A stretch of DNA of 64,000 nucleotides from Icerya purchasi. Its lineage: Eukaryota; Arthropoda; Insecta; Hemiptera; Monophlebidae. Below the pieces are notes generated by a model. The model was not told where the DNA came from, did not search any database, and was given only the letters and a program-made list of their open reading frames with translations. The stretch covers positions 502,531,352 through 502,595,351 of the forward strand of contig CM077115.1 in NCBI GenBank assembly GCA_039619475.1. The letters are read 5' to 3'. Below, piece after piece: positions 13,970 to 24,576 of this stretch. The stretch's first letter is position 1, and the number at the start of each line of letters is the position of its first letter. The translations under genes were made by a program, and so were the position numbers.

Positions 13970-14410
13970 ACATGAACGTTGACCCAAGAAGTATGACAAA
14001 AAAAAATGAAAGTTTGCGCGGTCAAAGATAAAAGAAAAGGAAACACCAGTATAACAGAAGGAGGAGAGGGAAAGGAGAATAAAAGTGACAAGAAGAAACA
14101 AGAACGTTCAGCAGCGATGGAAGAACATTCCAAAAAAAATATAGTCAGCATTATATGTGAAAAGAGAAGTAGAAGGATGGAGAGGAGGAAATGGAGAAAA
14201 GATAAATGAAAAACAGAAAAATGAGAGAAACAAACTGTATCCCAAGCGTAGGCGCTTGTTGAATAGGCCCTCAAACAATATTTTGAAGCACGATACTAGA
14301 AAAACAAGACGTGGAAAAGAATTTTTTCGGGATAGGAATTCGAAGAAGAGAGTGTAACTCTCTCGTAAAGAAAAGAACTTAAAAAATTGTTCTATTCTTT
14401 GCAACAACCC
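13970..14410 (-). mobile_element. Second LINE family R fragment, C-terminal domain only
   Basis: The reverse strand reads FLECSSIAAERS near 14100-14140 and HPSTSLFTYNADYIFF near 14130-14180. These match the Cys/His region and following helix of the reference (HPEDSFFLCDINHVFFECSSL). This domain occurs once per element and another copy of it lies at 12.7-12.9 kb, so this must be a separate insertion joined to the previous copy. Frameshifted. Confidence 0.55.
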
Positions 14411-15560
14411 ATTATCGGTTTTAAATTAGACCACACTATTCTTTTATCTATGGTTGTGCCTCCGAGTACCGATTCCCTAAATTAGAAATAATCCAAAATG
14501 CTTGTTTTCGACTATGCCTTTTGGTATGCTTAAATCCTCTCCAATTCCAGCAGTTCTTGCTGAAATACACGATGCCCTTGTCGCAAATCTAATATCGTTT
14601 TGTATGCTACACGTTTTCCATTCAGGTCCTCTGCTCTTACTCATATTTCTACCTCCTGATCTGTAAAAACTAGCGTTTCACTCTAACAAAACCCCCTTAT
14701 CTTGTCACTTAATTCTCTTCGTCTTAATTAATTTTGGTTATACATAGAAATTATGTCCCCCTTAATAGTTCTTCCTGGTTTTCCTTCAATTTCGCCAATA
14801 TTTTAAAATTTTCATCTATCTTTATATCCGAAATTCCCCAAAGCCATAATTAAGCAGGAATCCTACGATCAGTTCTCTGGTTTCTTTCCATGCAACCATT
14901 TTAACTGATGGTTTGAAATAGCCTGGCGATGTTTTTATCCTTCTGGATTTTAACTTGTCGGAATCTTTTCGTCTTCCCGCCATCTGTTCCATATTCACAA
15001 ATAAAAATTAATGACTCTCCTACAGTCCGTTATTTTCCCGTTGTCTATAATTGTTCTTCTTCCAATTATTTGATTATTTTCAACTTCATCCATCTCCTCT
15101 TCCTAATTATTATTGGTTCTTACTGGGCATGCATCCCCGACAATGAATTGGCTATGGCTCTGGTCTTTCTTCTGCTTCTTTCTTTTTTAAAAATAACTCC
15201 ATCTTCCCCAACGGACTACTACCGCTGTGTAAAAGTTTCCATTTTAGATTACACGCTCCTTCTTCTATTTATCGGTTCAACGCATTCTTTCTTCTAACTC
15301 GTGGTTTTTTCTGTTCACTTTATCTTTCTACTGCTGTCTCCATTATTTGTCCACGTTTTAGCCATATTCTATTATTCTCGTTATTTTCGTTAGCTTCTAC
15401 TCTACCTTCTTCGAGTATTCATCTCTTTGTTTGGGCCGTTTTCTCTGTACTCCAGCTTGCTGGAACTTTGGCTTCTTTCTCCTTATAAAGCCCCTTTCTT
15501 CGTCATTCATTACATTCCTGTTATTTGTTTTCTTTTAGATATCCGATCGGATTAAAATAT
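14390..15560 (+). mobile_element. Plus-strand LINE family R fragment
   Basis: The plus strand at about 14430-14580 aligns with the RT C-terminus of the reference (FIYGCASEYRFPKLEIIQNACFR-type sequence, split over frames). An RNase H-like tail with NELAMAL follows near 15140, and a degraded C-terminal domain near 15220-15290 (open frame 14929-15297 covers part of it). Many stops and frameshifts are present. It meets the minus-strand fragment head to head near 14.4 kb. Confidence 0.55.
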
Positions 15561-15639
15561 AACTGAGACGTGTTTCCGGGGATAAAAGTTGATTGATTTC
15601 TGAGGAGTCATTTCCTCTATTTCTCTATATATTAAAATT

Positions 15640-16348
15640 TAATCCTTGTTCGTAATTCTTAGATTTCTTCGTATACGATCTCTCATTTATAACCTTTCTT
15701 TCCATCACTCTGTACACATTGACTTACTGCGGGTTCCTGGTCACAGAGGCATCGAGGGTAATGAAATGGCGGATGCTTTGGCTCAGGTTGCTGTTCGTTC
15801 TCGCTTCTATTTTAAAAAAATCCCGGCTGTTAATCTATTACCTCTAATTAAGAAGCTTCACTTCAGATTTTGGTCGGATGTGTACCCTTCTTCTTTTACC
15901 AACAATCGTTCCTTCTACCTTTCAATCCAACCTACACTTCCTTCTCATCCACGGTTCTCGGAGTTTCCCTCTCTTCCACGATTTATAATTTCCTCTATTG
16001 TCCGCCTGCGCTTTAATCACACACTGCTGCCCTCTTCACGCTATCGTTTCTCTTTGCTTCCCTCTCCTCATTGTCCGTTGCATCCAGATGAAGCAGTTGT
16101 CTGTGATGCTGATCACATTTTCTTCGAGTGCTCTGCTCTTTCTGCGGAGCGCTCCCTTTTCTATCTTCACCTTATAAAGCTGGGGCTTCCCACTCCTTAC
16201 TGTGCGTTTTACATCTTGTCCCTTCCTTCCCAGTCTGTTGTTCTTGTCCTTGGTTCCTTTATTTCAGCTGTCTCCAATCGAATTAGGTTCTAGTTAGTTG
16301 TTTCTTCTTCCCATTGTGTCTGGGCAATGGTCCATAGTTGATGCGCCC

Positions 16349-16377
<29 letters not shown>
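15640..16377 (+). mobile_element. 5'-truncated LINE family R copy with poly(A) tail
   Basis: An open frame of 215 codons (15646-16293) encodes the end of RNase H (VPGHRGIEGNEMADALAQ, with the last catalytic Asp in EMAD) and then the complete C-terminal domain (FYLSIQPTLPSHPRFSEFPS, IVRLRFNHTLLPSSRYRF, and a Cys/His cluster of the form CPLHPDEAVVCDADHIFFEC). About 55 bp of 3' UTR ends in GATGCGCCC followed by about 29 A. The preserved frame suggests this is younger than its neighbours. The 5' truncation is typical of incomplete target-primed reverse transcription. Confidence 0.85.
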
Positions 16378-16382
<5 letters not shown>

Positions 16383-16421
16383 TCTTAGATGATGGGTTTG
16401 CGTTGCCCAAAAAAAAAAAAT
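16378..16421 (+). mobile_element. Second, minimal LINE family R 3' end
   Basis: Directly after the poly(A) tail comes a short segment ending in GCGTTGCCC and a second A-run (about 12 A). It resembles the last bases of family R just before the tail, so it may be an extreme 5'-truncated insertion or a tail duplication. Confidence 0.4.
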
Positions 16422-16712
16422 ACTCAAAAAAATTAACAGATAACGATTGATAATAACATAAAAACTCCCCCGCTGAATTATTAAAATTCGGTGTTGCTTC
16501 CTATTGTCTTTAAAATACGAAACAGTGTTCAAATCAAATAACGGCAAATCTGACCTTTATAATGAAATGCTCACTTTATCTTCCACTTATAACCCGTTCA
16601 AATTTTCTTAAATTTCTTAAATTTTACAAACACTATAAACTTAAATTAAACTAACTTTCTTAACCCGCAAATGCGCTCAGTTAGCGCGAGTAGCGGAACT
16701 ATTTTTAATTGT

Positions 16713-16777
16713 ACCTGGACTATGAGAATGTGCAATTAATTATAGGTTATGTACACCATAACTCTTATAGTCCAGGT
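16713..16777. repeat. Short inverted repeat
   Basis: ACCTGGACTATGAGA on the left pairs with CTCTTATAGTCCAGGT on the right across a spacer of about 35 bp. It could be a small foldback element or a relic of one. No coding capacity. Confidence 0.5.
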
Positions 16778-17195
16778 TTACAAATATTGACGCACGGTTT
16801 GGATAATTATCCTTCTCTAAAATTAATATATAATAAGCATTATATGTTAGTAATAAAATAAACGTACACGGGCTAAAATTCAGTGTAAGATTCAACAAAT
16901 AAACAAAATAATAATCAAAAAAATAAGAGCGGGCCTTCTTTACACATTTCAGCTAGCTCATGTTTACAGATATTCTTGAACGATAATTTAAATCTAAATT
17001 AAATAGTAGTATAGACTTTAAAACTATGATCTAAAATTATACACACATATTCCCCATTCCCCCAGATATGGTAGAAACTTCAATAGTAATGTACAAACAA
17101 GAAACTAAGTATGCTACAGTAAAGGAAAAATAATAAACATAAAACTGCCTCAATAATAATATTATAAAATAATTATTACAGTAATAAAATAATAC

Positions 17196-17340
17196 TATAG
17201 TCCATTCAACGAAAATGTTCCGACGGAACAAGTCGATATAAATCAGCTGCGCTATCCACCTACGGGGGCCCCGTAAGTGGACAACTAACCGACCCACATC
17301 GACCTCCTCCACCGGCACATCTTCGTTGAACGGACCATAA
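17196..17340. mobile_element. Palindromic foldback MITE
   Basis: Almost the whole segment is one imperfect palindrome centred on GGGGCCCC at about 17264-17271. The left arm begins AGTCCATTCAACGAA and the right arm ends TTCGTTGAACGGACC. The arms are about 70 bp each with scattered mismatches. TA dinucleotides flank both ends, which fits a Tc1/mariner-type target but is not proof. An open frame on the minus strand (17037-17318) simply runs through it. Confidence 0.6.
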
Positions 17341-17464
17341 CAGTAATGAAATAATACTTCTAACAGTAGGTGTAATCTGTTTGTATTAAGGATAGCAGTA
17401 AAGAATAGAAATAAACAAATTTTAATTGATATTAAACTTTATAAGATTAAATTCAGATAGAGTA

Positions 17465-18782
17465 CACCCTGTCAAGAAAGTATCGGGAATTGTTAAATAA
17501 AACGAACAATTTTTAATTTTCATCCAAATTTATTTTGTCACCTTCAAAATAACATCCATTCGAAGCGATGCACATATGCCAACGCTTTTTCCACTCGGCA
17601 AAGCACTTCTGATAGGCGGTTTCCGGGATGGCCTTTAGCTCTCGCGTCGCATTCGTCTTGATGTCATCAATCGATTCGAAGCGCATTCCCCGTAGCGGAA
17701 ATTTGAGTTTTGAGAATAGGAAGAAGTCGCAGGGTGCTAAATCTGGTGAATACGGCGGTTGTTCGATGATATTTACCGAGTGTTTGGCCAAAAACTCATT
17801 CACAATTATGGCTTTGTGAGACGGCGCATTATCGTGATGGAGAATCCAAGAATTGTCGACCCACAAATCGTTACGTTTACGACGGATAGCCTCTCTCAAA
17901 CGTCTCAAAACACTTAAGTAAAACTCTTTGGTGACTGTCTGTCCGGCTGGCACATATTCATAGTGTACCACGCCTCGAATATCGAAGAAAACAATCAACA
18001 TGATCTTCACTTTCGATCGGCTTTGGCGAGGTTTTTTCGGCTTTGGCGCGCCAATTGGCCGCCATTCGGACGATTGCTGGTTCGTAAGCGTGTCGTACTC
18101 GTACACCCATGTCTCGTCACCAGTAATTATCTTTTCCAAGAAGGTAGGATCCAAATTGGCTCGATCCAGCATGTCTGCAGCTACCTGTTCTCGGTACTTT
18201 TTTTGAAAGAAATTCAGGTCTTTCGGAACAAGCCGAGCCGCAACGCGTTGCATACCCAATTTTTCGTGCACAATCGTACGTACGCTCTCGTGTGACATGC
18301 CCAATCCATGAGCCATCTCTCTCAAGCTCACATGACAATTTTCAGCAACGATTTCCTTGATTTTATCGACGTTATCATCGGTCACACTCGTTGAAGGCCG
18401 TCCAGAGCGAGGCATGTCTTCGACCGTCTCCCGACCATCCTTGAACGCTCTGTACCACTCGTAAACCCGCGTTTTTGATAAAGCAGATTCACCAAAAGCC
18501 TTCTGTAACATTTTCAGTGTATCGGCACAAGAAATTTCGTTCGAAACACAGAATTTAACACAAGTACGTTGTTCAATATGTTCACTCATTGTAAAACTTC
18601 GACAAAACACTTCAAGGTCGACTGATTTTAACAGCTGCTGTAAACACACTGGTTGACAGATCGCGCTAAAAATAGGCATCATAATACAAAACAGTTGTAC
18701 CAACCTGGAAAAAAAAATTATCTGCCTAGCTATTACCCGGGAGATTTAAATTGACAATTCCCGATACTTTCTTGACAGGGTG
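17465..18782 (-). mobile_element. Mariner-type DNA transposon
   Basis: Complete element of about 1318 bp. Both ends carry a 32-bp TIR starting CACCCTGTCAAGAAAGTATC, and the two copies differ at about one position. TA dinucleotides at 17463-17464 and 18783-18784 form the target-site duplication typical of the Tc1/mariner superfamily. The interior holds one open transposase frame on the minus strand. The near-identical termini and open frame indicate a recent insertion. It may still be mobile, but only functional tests would show that. Confidence 0.95.
17513..18589 (-). CDS. Mariner transposase (D,D34D)
   Basis: The enzyme cuts and pastes the element by recognising its TIRs. The frame is open further upstream to 18703, but I start it at the Met of MSEHIEQRTCV (18589). 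This gives 358 residues, near the usual mariner length, and removes a 38-residue hydrophobic upstream extension that does not look like transposase. An N-terminal helix-turn-helix region is followed by MPRSGRPSTS at about residues 59-68 and a second helix-turn-helix (VSLREMAHGLGMS). The catalytic triad is visible as TGDETW (Asp158), HHDNAPSH (Asp253) and YSPDLAPCDFF (Asp288), with 34 residues between the last two, which is the mariner signature. No stop or frameshift is present. The subfamily was not determined. Confidence 0.93.
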   Translation of the reverse strand: MSEHIEQRTCVKFCVSNEISCADTLKMLQKAFGESALSKTRVYEWYRAFKDGRETVEDMPRSGRPSTSVTDDNVDKIKEIVAENCHVSLREMAHGLGMSHESVRTIVHEKLGMQRVAARLVPKDLNFFQKKYREQVAADMLDRANLDPTFLEKIITGDETWVYEYDTLTNQQSSEWRPIGAPKPKKPRQSRSKVKIMLIVFFDIRGVVHYEYVPAGQTVTKEFYLSVLRRLREAIRRKRNDLWVDNSWILHHDNAPSHKAIIVNEFLAKHSVNIIEQPPYSPDLAPCDFFLFSKLKFPLRGMRFESIDDIKTNATRELKAIPETAYQKCFAEWKKRWHMCIASNGCYFEGDKINLDEN

Positions 18783-18784
18783 TA

Positions 18785-20220
18785 AGTAATGTAATGTTTG
18801 TATAATAAATAAATCGAGTTTAAAGAAGAAGTAAATACGGAAATAGAACAATATATAAAATACCGAATTTGCAGTTGATTAATTTATAATTAAACCATGA
18901 AATATCTAAATTGAAATTAAATTTCAAAAGAAATTATAAAAGTTATGTTTAGTTTCAGTTTAATGAAGATGTAAATAAAACGATACATTTCGATCTAATC
19001 GAATCACTCATAAGTAAATAAAAACACAATTGCCTTAGACATACCGGTATATTCAGAACTTGCTACTGTAAAATCAAGGGGGAAAAAAAAACTAGATTTT
19101 TTGAATCTAACAGAATGTAATTTCGTTTACTTACTGAGTTTTTAACTTTATGAGTTAATGTCGTTATTTACTACAGAAAATGTTAACTTTGTGTTATCGC
19201 TCTTACAATAATGCTATCTTGGTGGAAGTGTTTTTGGTTTTTGAACAGCTATTAAATTAGGAAACTAAGCAATTTATATTATTAATGCGGTGTACCGTTT
19301 AGTGTTATAAATTTGTTACAAATTCGTTTTGTATTTTTGCCGAATGTAATGGTATGAACTTCCGTGTATATATTTTGTTTCTAACATTAAGATTTCAATA
19401 CTAATTAGTTATTTAATAATTTTAAGTAATTTTAAAAGTTAGGATACTTTCCCGTCAAAAAGTGATCATGGTGTTTCCTCAATTTTTTTAATTATTCATC
19501 GAAATAGTTTTAATTTTTAGAGAACAATAGCTTCGAGCTACCACTATTCCGACTTTCCGGGCTGATTAAAAAATACTTTCCCTAACTTGCGCTGACACGC
19601 AGTCACTACTGTTCTTCTAGCCCCCTTCTACAAATATTTGGCATTTTTCTTGCGGTAAGAGGTTAGACTTTAATTTTCTTCACTATTTACCTTATCAAAA
19701 GGAAAAATGGTTAACGTTCGTTGCCTCTTTCGCCACAACACTCATTCCATCCGTTCGCGTCACTGGGTTCTGAAATTTCAGCTTGGAAACAACGTTCAAC
19801 CCGTAATTTAAATTATGGCGAGACCGATGTAGCGTGTTTAATTTTTGAATTAAACATTTGTTTCGTGAAAGTAGCCTAATGAAAAAGTAGAATAATAACA
19901 AAATTTTCGATAGAAAAGCATTTGCATTTCTTCGGCTTCTTCAAAATGTTATATTCCGGCACGCGCGATAACCAAACGAAAAATGCATCACGTTAAATGT
20001 GGGCAATATTCGAAATTTTTTGTTGCATTTAGTATAGATTGTTACAAACAAAAAAAAAATTAATCAGAAGATACGAAAAATAAGCTACTTAGCCGCGGCT
20101 TAACGAGAAATAATAAATATTCATCCCGAATTATTGCTTTCAAAATTTTCAGTTGCGCATTTAAGATTTTTCTGCGGGGACTTAATGTTTAGTATTAACC
20201 GTCCGCGTGTACTGAGCTTA
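18785..20220. other. AT-rich DNA, nothing recognised
   Basis: No coding or element signature found. The open frame at 19695-19901 is short and unsupported. Confidence 0.45.
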
Positions 20221-20224
20221 TCTT

Positions 20225-21010
20225 GTTTTTGTTTTTTTTTTTTTTTTTTGGCACGATAACGAAGATCCTGCGTCCAGAAGCAATATTATAGAGGGGAAAG
20301 TAAATATCAATTCGGTCAGAGATAGATAATAGAAAAGAAACAAATATAGAGGAATGACAAACGAAGAACATAGTAAGGAGCAGGGACGTCAAGTGCTAGG
20401 AGTTGAGTGTAAAAAACAGATCGTTCGTTTGACAGGACACTCGAAAAAAGAATATGATTAAAATCACAGAATCATCTTTCGGGTGAATAGAATAGAATGG
20501 AGATGTTAAGGAAATCGATAAAAAGAGAACAGTGAAAATGGTTAAGACATAAGCGAATAATGGAAGCGATGACGAAACGCCGAAGTAGCGCAGGTTGAAC
20601 AGTTAGGTGGTGAGAAAGATTATTAGAAAAGGACGAAGCATAAATATCAGACCAGTGCTTGAAATGAACGTTTTTGAAAATAAGTAGGAGATTCGAGCCT
20701 GGAATTTTAGAGAAGAAGGTGGGCGAGGAATCAGCAATTCGAGTCAGAGAGAGTCTGCTAATTCATTGACTTCTATGCCTGCATGACCAGAGGAACCCAA
20801 AACAAATCAACACCGATTGAATGAAGAGGAAAAGGATCTTGAATGAGAAACGTATTCGAAGAATGATCAAATCACAGAAGTATAGGGGAAAAACAGATAG
20901 CCGGAAGAGCACGCATGGAATTAGAGATAATCAAATAGTTTGTGAAATAGCGCGGTGAAAGAAAATATAAATAACAGAACGTGGGATAGTCATCAAATTT
21001 TCCGAGAGCT
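20225..21010 (-). mobile_element. 5'-truncated LINE family R copy
   Basis: A T-run at 20228-20249 is the reversed poly(A) tail. The reverse strand near 20740-20800 reads SGHAGIEVNELADSL, the end of RNase H, and the C-terminal domain follows toward the tail (HLTVQPALLRR near 20590, matching YLSVQPLPSL in the reference). Frames are broken by stops. The right end near 21.0 kb is approximate. Confidence 0.7.
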
Positions 21011-21599
21011 AATGATTTCCCGCGACGCTTTTAATTTTTTCTCCCCTTCCGTTATATGCTCGTCGTCACTTGGCATTAGTTTTACGTAGGTGTTTGTTTT
21101 AGCTTCATTCCAACAGCCCGCTCTCACTGGCATACTTTTTTTCAAAATATAGCGCGCAGACATTTGCGCGTTGTTCGTACATATACCCCACTATTAATAA
21201 AAAAAAACTGTTTTTTGATTTCAATATGCACACATACCGCTAACATCGTCTGCAATTTCCCTGATAACAAAACTACATTATCTCCAAACTTTAAATGATT
21301 CAGGTATATCTCTTACTTTGATACTCGCTCCGTTCTAATTTTCTGAAGATGGTTTTTAAAAAAGAAGAAATGATTAATATTACCCTGTCGAACAATATTT
21401 TTACAGCGAAATTTTCCCGGTATTTATTTCCATAAGTTTGCAAGACCGATGGATCTTTTTCATCATATTTACCTTTGTATATTTCTATAATTGTCAATAA
21501 ACGCTTGCTGTGTTAAATTCTGTTAGCCCTAAATATTCGCAGTGTTTTATTACATACGTGTAACTATTTTATACATGCAGAATAGAAAACTTCTATAAT

Positions 21600-22080
21600 T
21601 GCTTAAGGTTTTCCTACCTTCTTTCTTACCTCTATTACGAGATCAATTTCAGCACCAATACATTAAAACAGACCTTCTTTTTCCTTTGCCGTGTTCGCTC
21701 TGCGGACGTCAGCGACCAAACTATGACTCGATATCTATGTCTCCATTAGTTTTTCTCATTTCATTAATTCCCGACCAACATTTTATATTCCGTATCCATG
21801 ATACCCTTCGTCTTCTCCGTTTCCCTTCTATTTTTTCCCTTGAAGTATCAGGTGGAGTATTTCGTATTTATATTCCCCCATAATGTGTCCTAGGTACATT
21901 GCCTTTTTTCATAATTGTTAGTAGTTCGCATTCTTTCTTGCAGGATCTTCTTAATTTAGAACGCTGCAAGTTTCTTTGATGCAGCTGCTGCGAAGGTCCA
22001 TGTTTCCAGCCCATAAAGCAACGCTGCTCAGATGTAACATCTAACGAGTCATAGTTTTAACTTCATGTCGATGCCATTAC
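21600..22080 (-). mobile_element. RTE-like LINE fragment, RT C-terminus
   Basis: Reverse-strand pieces read AALLYGLETWTF (22000-22050), YLGHIMGEYKYEILHLILQG (about 21845-21905) and RRRVSWIRNIKCWSG (about 21775-21830). These are the characteristic end of RTE/BovB-type ORF2 proteins. They fall in different frames with stops, so this is a dead fragment. The plus-strand open frame at 21599-21883 is its shadow. Confidence 0.65.
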
Positions 22081-22659
22081 AACATGGTGCACTCTTAACT
22101 CGTTGCCAAAAAATCGGACTTGGAATTTATTTTTTTTTCGACTTTCATAAAATTCGATAATGTTTTTACTTCGTTTCAGCCACAAGTCGCTCCTCTCTTC
22201 CCGTTATTAACCATATTCTTCCGTACACTTCACCTCCCAAATACTCACTGACCTTTTCTGTGGTGTTGACTAGATTTTTTTATAATGCGTTTTTTTTTTT
22301 ATCTCATGAACACTTCTGTACTAAAATCTGTTTATAACATTCCGATTTGTTATAGTGCTTCTTTTTTTTTTTTTTACGTTCCCTCATACTATTGCTCTAG
22401 TCCAGTGTCTTTCAAAGTGTGGGTCGCGACCCCCTGGACGGTCGCGAACAAAACTTAAGGGGATCGCCGATTACAAATAAATTGAAAAAACACGAATAAA
22501 ATTGAATGGTTTATTAAAAATGAAAAACAACACATAAAATCAAGTATGAAATGTTTTAAGTTACTTATCATTAATTATTAGTGAAACGGGTGTACCTGTT
22601 TTTCTTTTACTAATTTGTTAAAACGTGGTTGTATTTTTGATAGGCGAACGAGATTAAGT

Positions 22660-24110
22660 CCTTTTCTAATTCCATTGCATTTCTATATTTATTTTTTAAA
22701 TGTACCATTGAAATTCACACATGTAGGATGTCGCAAATGGTACTATTAACCTCAGAGCTTCCTTAGCAAGTTCTGGGTATTCTTCTTTTCGTCTTATCGA
22801 GAATTCGTCAATCTTCTAATCTTCTGTGAATTAAATTCCATTTTAAGCATCCCGTCAGACGCAAGATCTATGAGTTTTTCTTTCATCATTGTAGTAAATA
22901 TAGCTAGTTTTAACGGCTTTTCCATAAAAGAATTAATGCTCCATTTTTGTCCATCATCATCTTCAGATTTTGTTTCTGTAAAGTAACTTAATAGTTGGTC
23001 TGTCAAATGTTGCAATCCTACAATCATATTAAAAATTTAAACGTCAATTTTCCCTGATTGAGCACTTCAGATCTTTTCAGTAATCTGCTCAGTACAAGGA
23101 AATGGTTCAAACACATTTATCCATAAACGAATTATTTTAACAAACCCACTGATTTCATCCTCTGCTGTTAGAATATTTTCTTCTCCTCTTCCTTAAAGAT
23201 TCTTGATTAAAATGTTCAGATGGTCAAGTATATCGGCAAGAGATGTCAATTTTAATAGCCAAACAGGATCAGAAAAAAGATTCACATATTCAGATTTAGC
23301 ATCTTGTAAGTACATCAACAAATCTGCTTTCAGTTCCAGAACTCGTGTCAATACCTTTTCTTTCGAAAGCCACCTGATCTTTGTATGATAAAGATTTTCA
23401 TGAAGCGAACCCATGTCTTCACAAATTTTTCAAAACAACTGAGTTTGTAAAGCTTTACCTTTAATAGAGTTCACAATTTTGATCATATCTGTAAGCACTT
23501 CGTTCAAATTAGAAGGTAAAACTTTTGCTGCCAGAGCTTTGCGATGGAGAAAACAGTACATCCAATCTACTTGCGGCATTAACGATTTCAATTTCATGTC
23601 CAGTCATGGCCTTAGCACCATCGCTGAATATACTGATACATTTTTTCCAATCAATGTTTAATCATTTGTGCTTTCTAAAAACATCTCGTACAAACACTGT
23701 CCGGTAACGTTTGTGGGAAGTACTTTGCAAAAGAGAATCTCTTCCATGACGCATCCATCTGCTTCAAAACGAATAAAAGCCAAGAATTGCGCACAGCCTG
23801 AAATATCCGTCGATTCATCAAACTTCAATGCAATATGTTCAATGTTGTTGATTTTTTCTAGGGTATGCTGGTGAACAATGATATCACATGAAAACTCACC
23901 CATTGTCAGTTGTTCAATTGCAGTGATATGAGTTCTTGACAAAAGATGTAGTACCACCTACAAATGGTGCGAGTTTTTTGATTAACCATTTGGACAGCTT
24001 GTAAGTAGGTGAGACAGTACTGGTAAAGAAGGGAATACCTTCTGCGTTTGTTGACAGGTCATAAAAGTTCGATATTTTTGGATCACTTTGTAGCAACGAT
24101 TTCTTTATTA
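22660..24110 (-). pseudogene. hAT transposase (ZBED5/SCAND3-like), broken
   Basis: Read right to left, the pieces keep the order of the hAT catalytic region. VSPTYKLSKWLIKK is near 24000. IALKFDESTDISGCAQFLAF at about 23800-23850 carries the first catalytic Asp. SDGAKAMTGHE at about 23590-23640 carries the second. Then come CFLHRKALAAKVLPSNLNEV (23500-23560), the insertion-domain start LHENLYHTKIRWLSKEKVL near 23360-23410 and DPVWLLKLTSLADILDHLN (23220-23270). A degraded C-terminal part lies at 22794-23027. The pieces fall in at least three frames separated by frameshifts, so no functional product is expected. The N-terminal BED zinc finger was not found. This type is related to domesticated vertebrate ZBED genes, but the decay argues against domestication here. 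Confidence 0.8.
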
Positions 24111-24137
24111 AATCCGTTTCGGTTCATAATAACAAAA

Positions 24138-24317
24138 AGAATAACCGGGTAACCGAAAGACAAAATATAATAATTAATAATACAAGATTCAAAATGAAAA
24201 ACTTATTCAATTAACAACGTTGAATATACATAACCAAGTTAATTCGGTAAATTTCTCATTTTGAACCTTGTATTATTAATTATTATATTTTTTCTTTCGG
24301 TTACCCGGTTACTATTA
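24138..24317. mobile_element. Foldback MITE nested in the hAT relic
   Basis: Arms of about 58-60 bp at 24140-24197 and 24256-24316 are inverted copies with only a few differences. They begin AATAACCGGGTAACCGAAAG on the left and end CTTTCGGTTACCCGGTTACT on the right. The spacer is about 58 bp with no coding content. It interrupts the upstream part of the transposase and is better conserved than its host, so it arrived later. Confidence 0.8.
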
Positions 24318-24576
24318 ACGATTTATTTGTTTGAACATTCAAATCTGTTTTATTTAATAATTCCTTGACTTTCTTGTACTTTAAAGCTGGCTCAGTTTTT
24401 TTTTTTGTTACCGACAAGACATATAACGGACATATATTGATGATCAATAAGACAAAGGTAAAACATATTTAGCTCTTACATAAAAAAAATTGTCGTAAAA
24501 TGTTTGTGATGTGAAGGCCTCAAGATTTATTTGAATCATAGGGGGGTCGTAGTATGAAAAAGTTTGAAAAACATGG

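Larger units (their letters stand above)
22402..24576 (-). mobile_element. hAT-superfamily transposon relic
   Basis: The left end CCAGTGTCTTTCAAAGTGTG and the reverse complement of the right end (CCATGTTTTTCAAACTTTTT) are diverged inverted repeats, both followed inward by a GACCCCC-type motif. Flanking GCTCTAGT and GCTCGGTC may be a decayed 8-bp target duplication. The interior holds a broken transposase on the minus strand and a nested foldback MITE at its 5' side. Confidence 0.75.

Noticed and set aside
14006..14357. Lys/Arg/Glu-rich plus-strand open frames
   Set aside because: Antisense of the C/T-rich coding strand of LINE fragments; the composition explains the charged residues.
17628..18338. 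Several open frames overlapping the mariner
   Set aside because: They are antisense or shifted-frame shadows of the transposase.
18590..18703. N-terminal 38-codon extension of the mariner transposase
   Set aside because: Hydrophobic, Cys-rich and unlike mariner N-termini; the internal Met gives the usual length.
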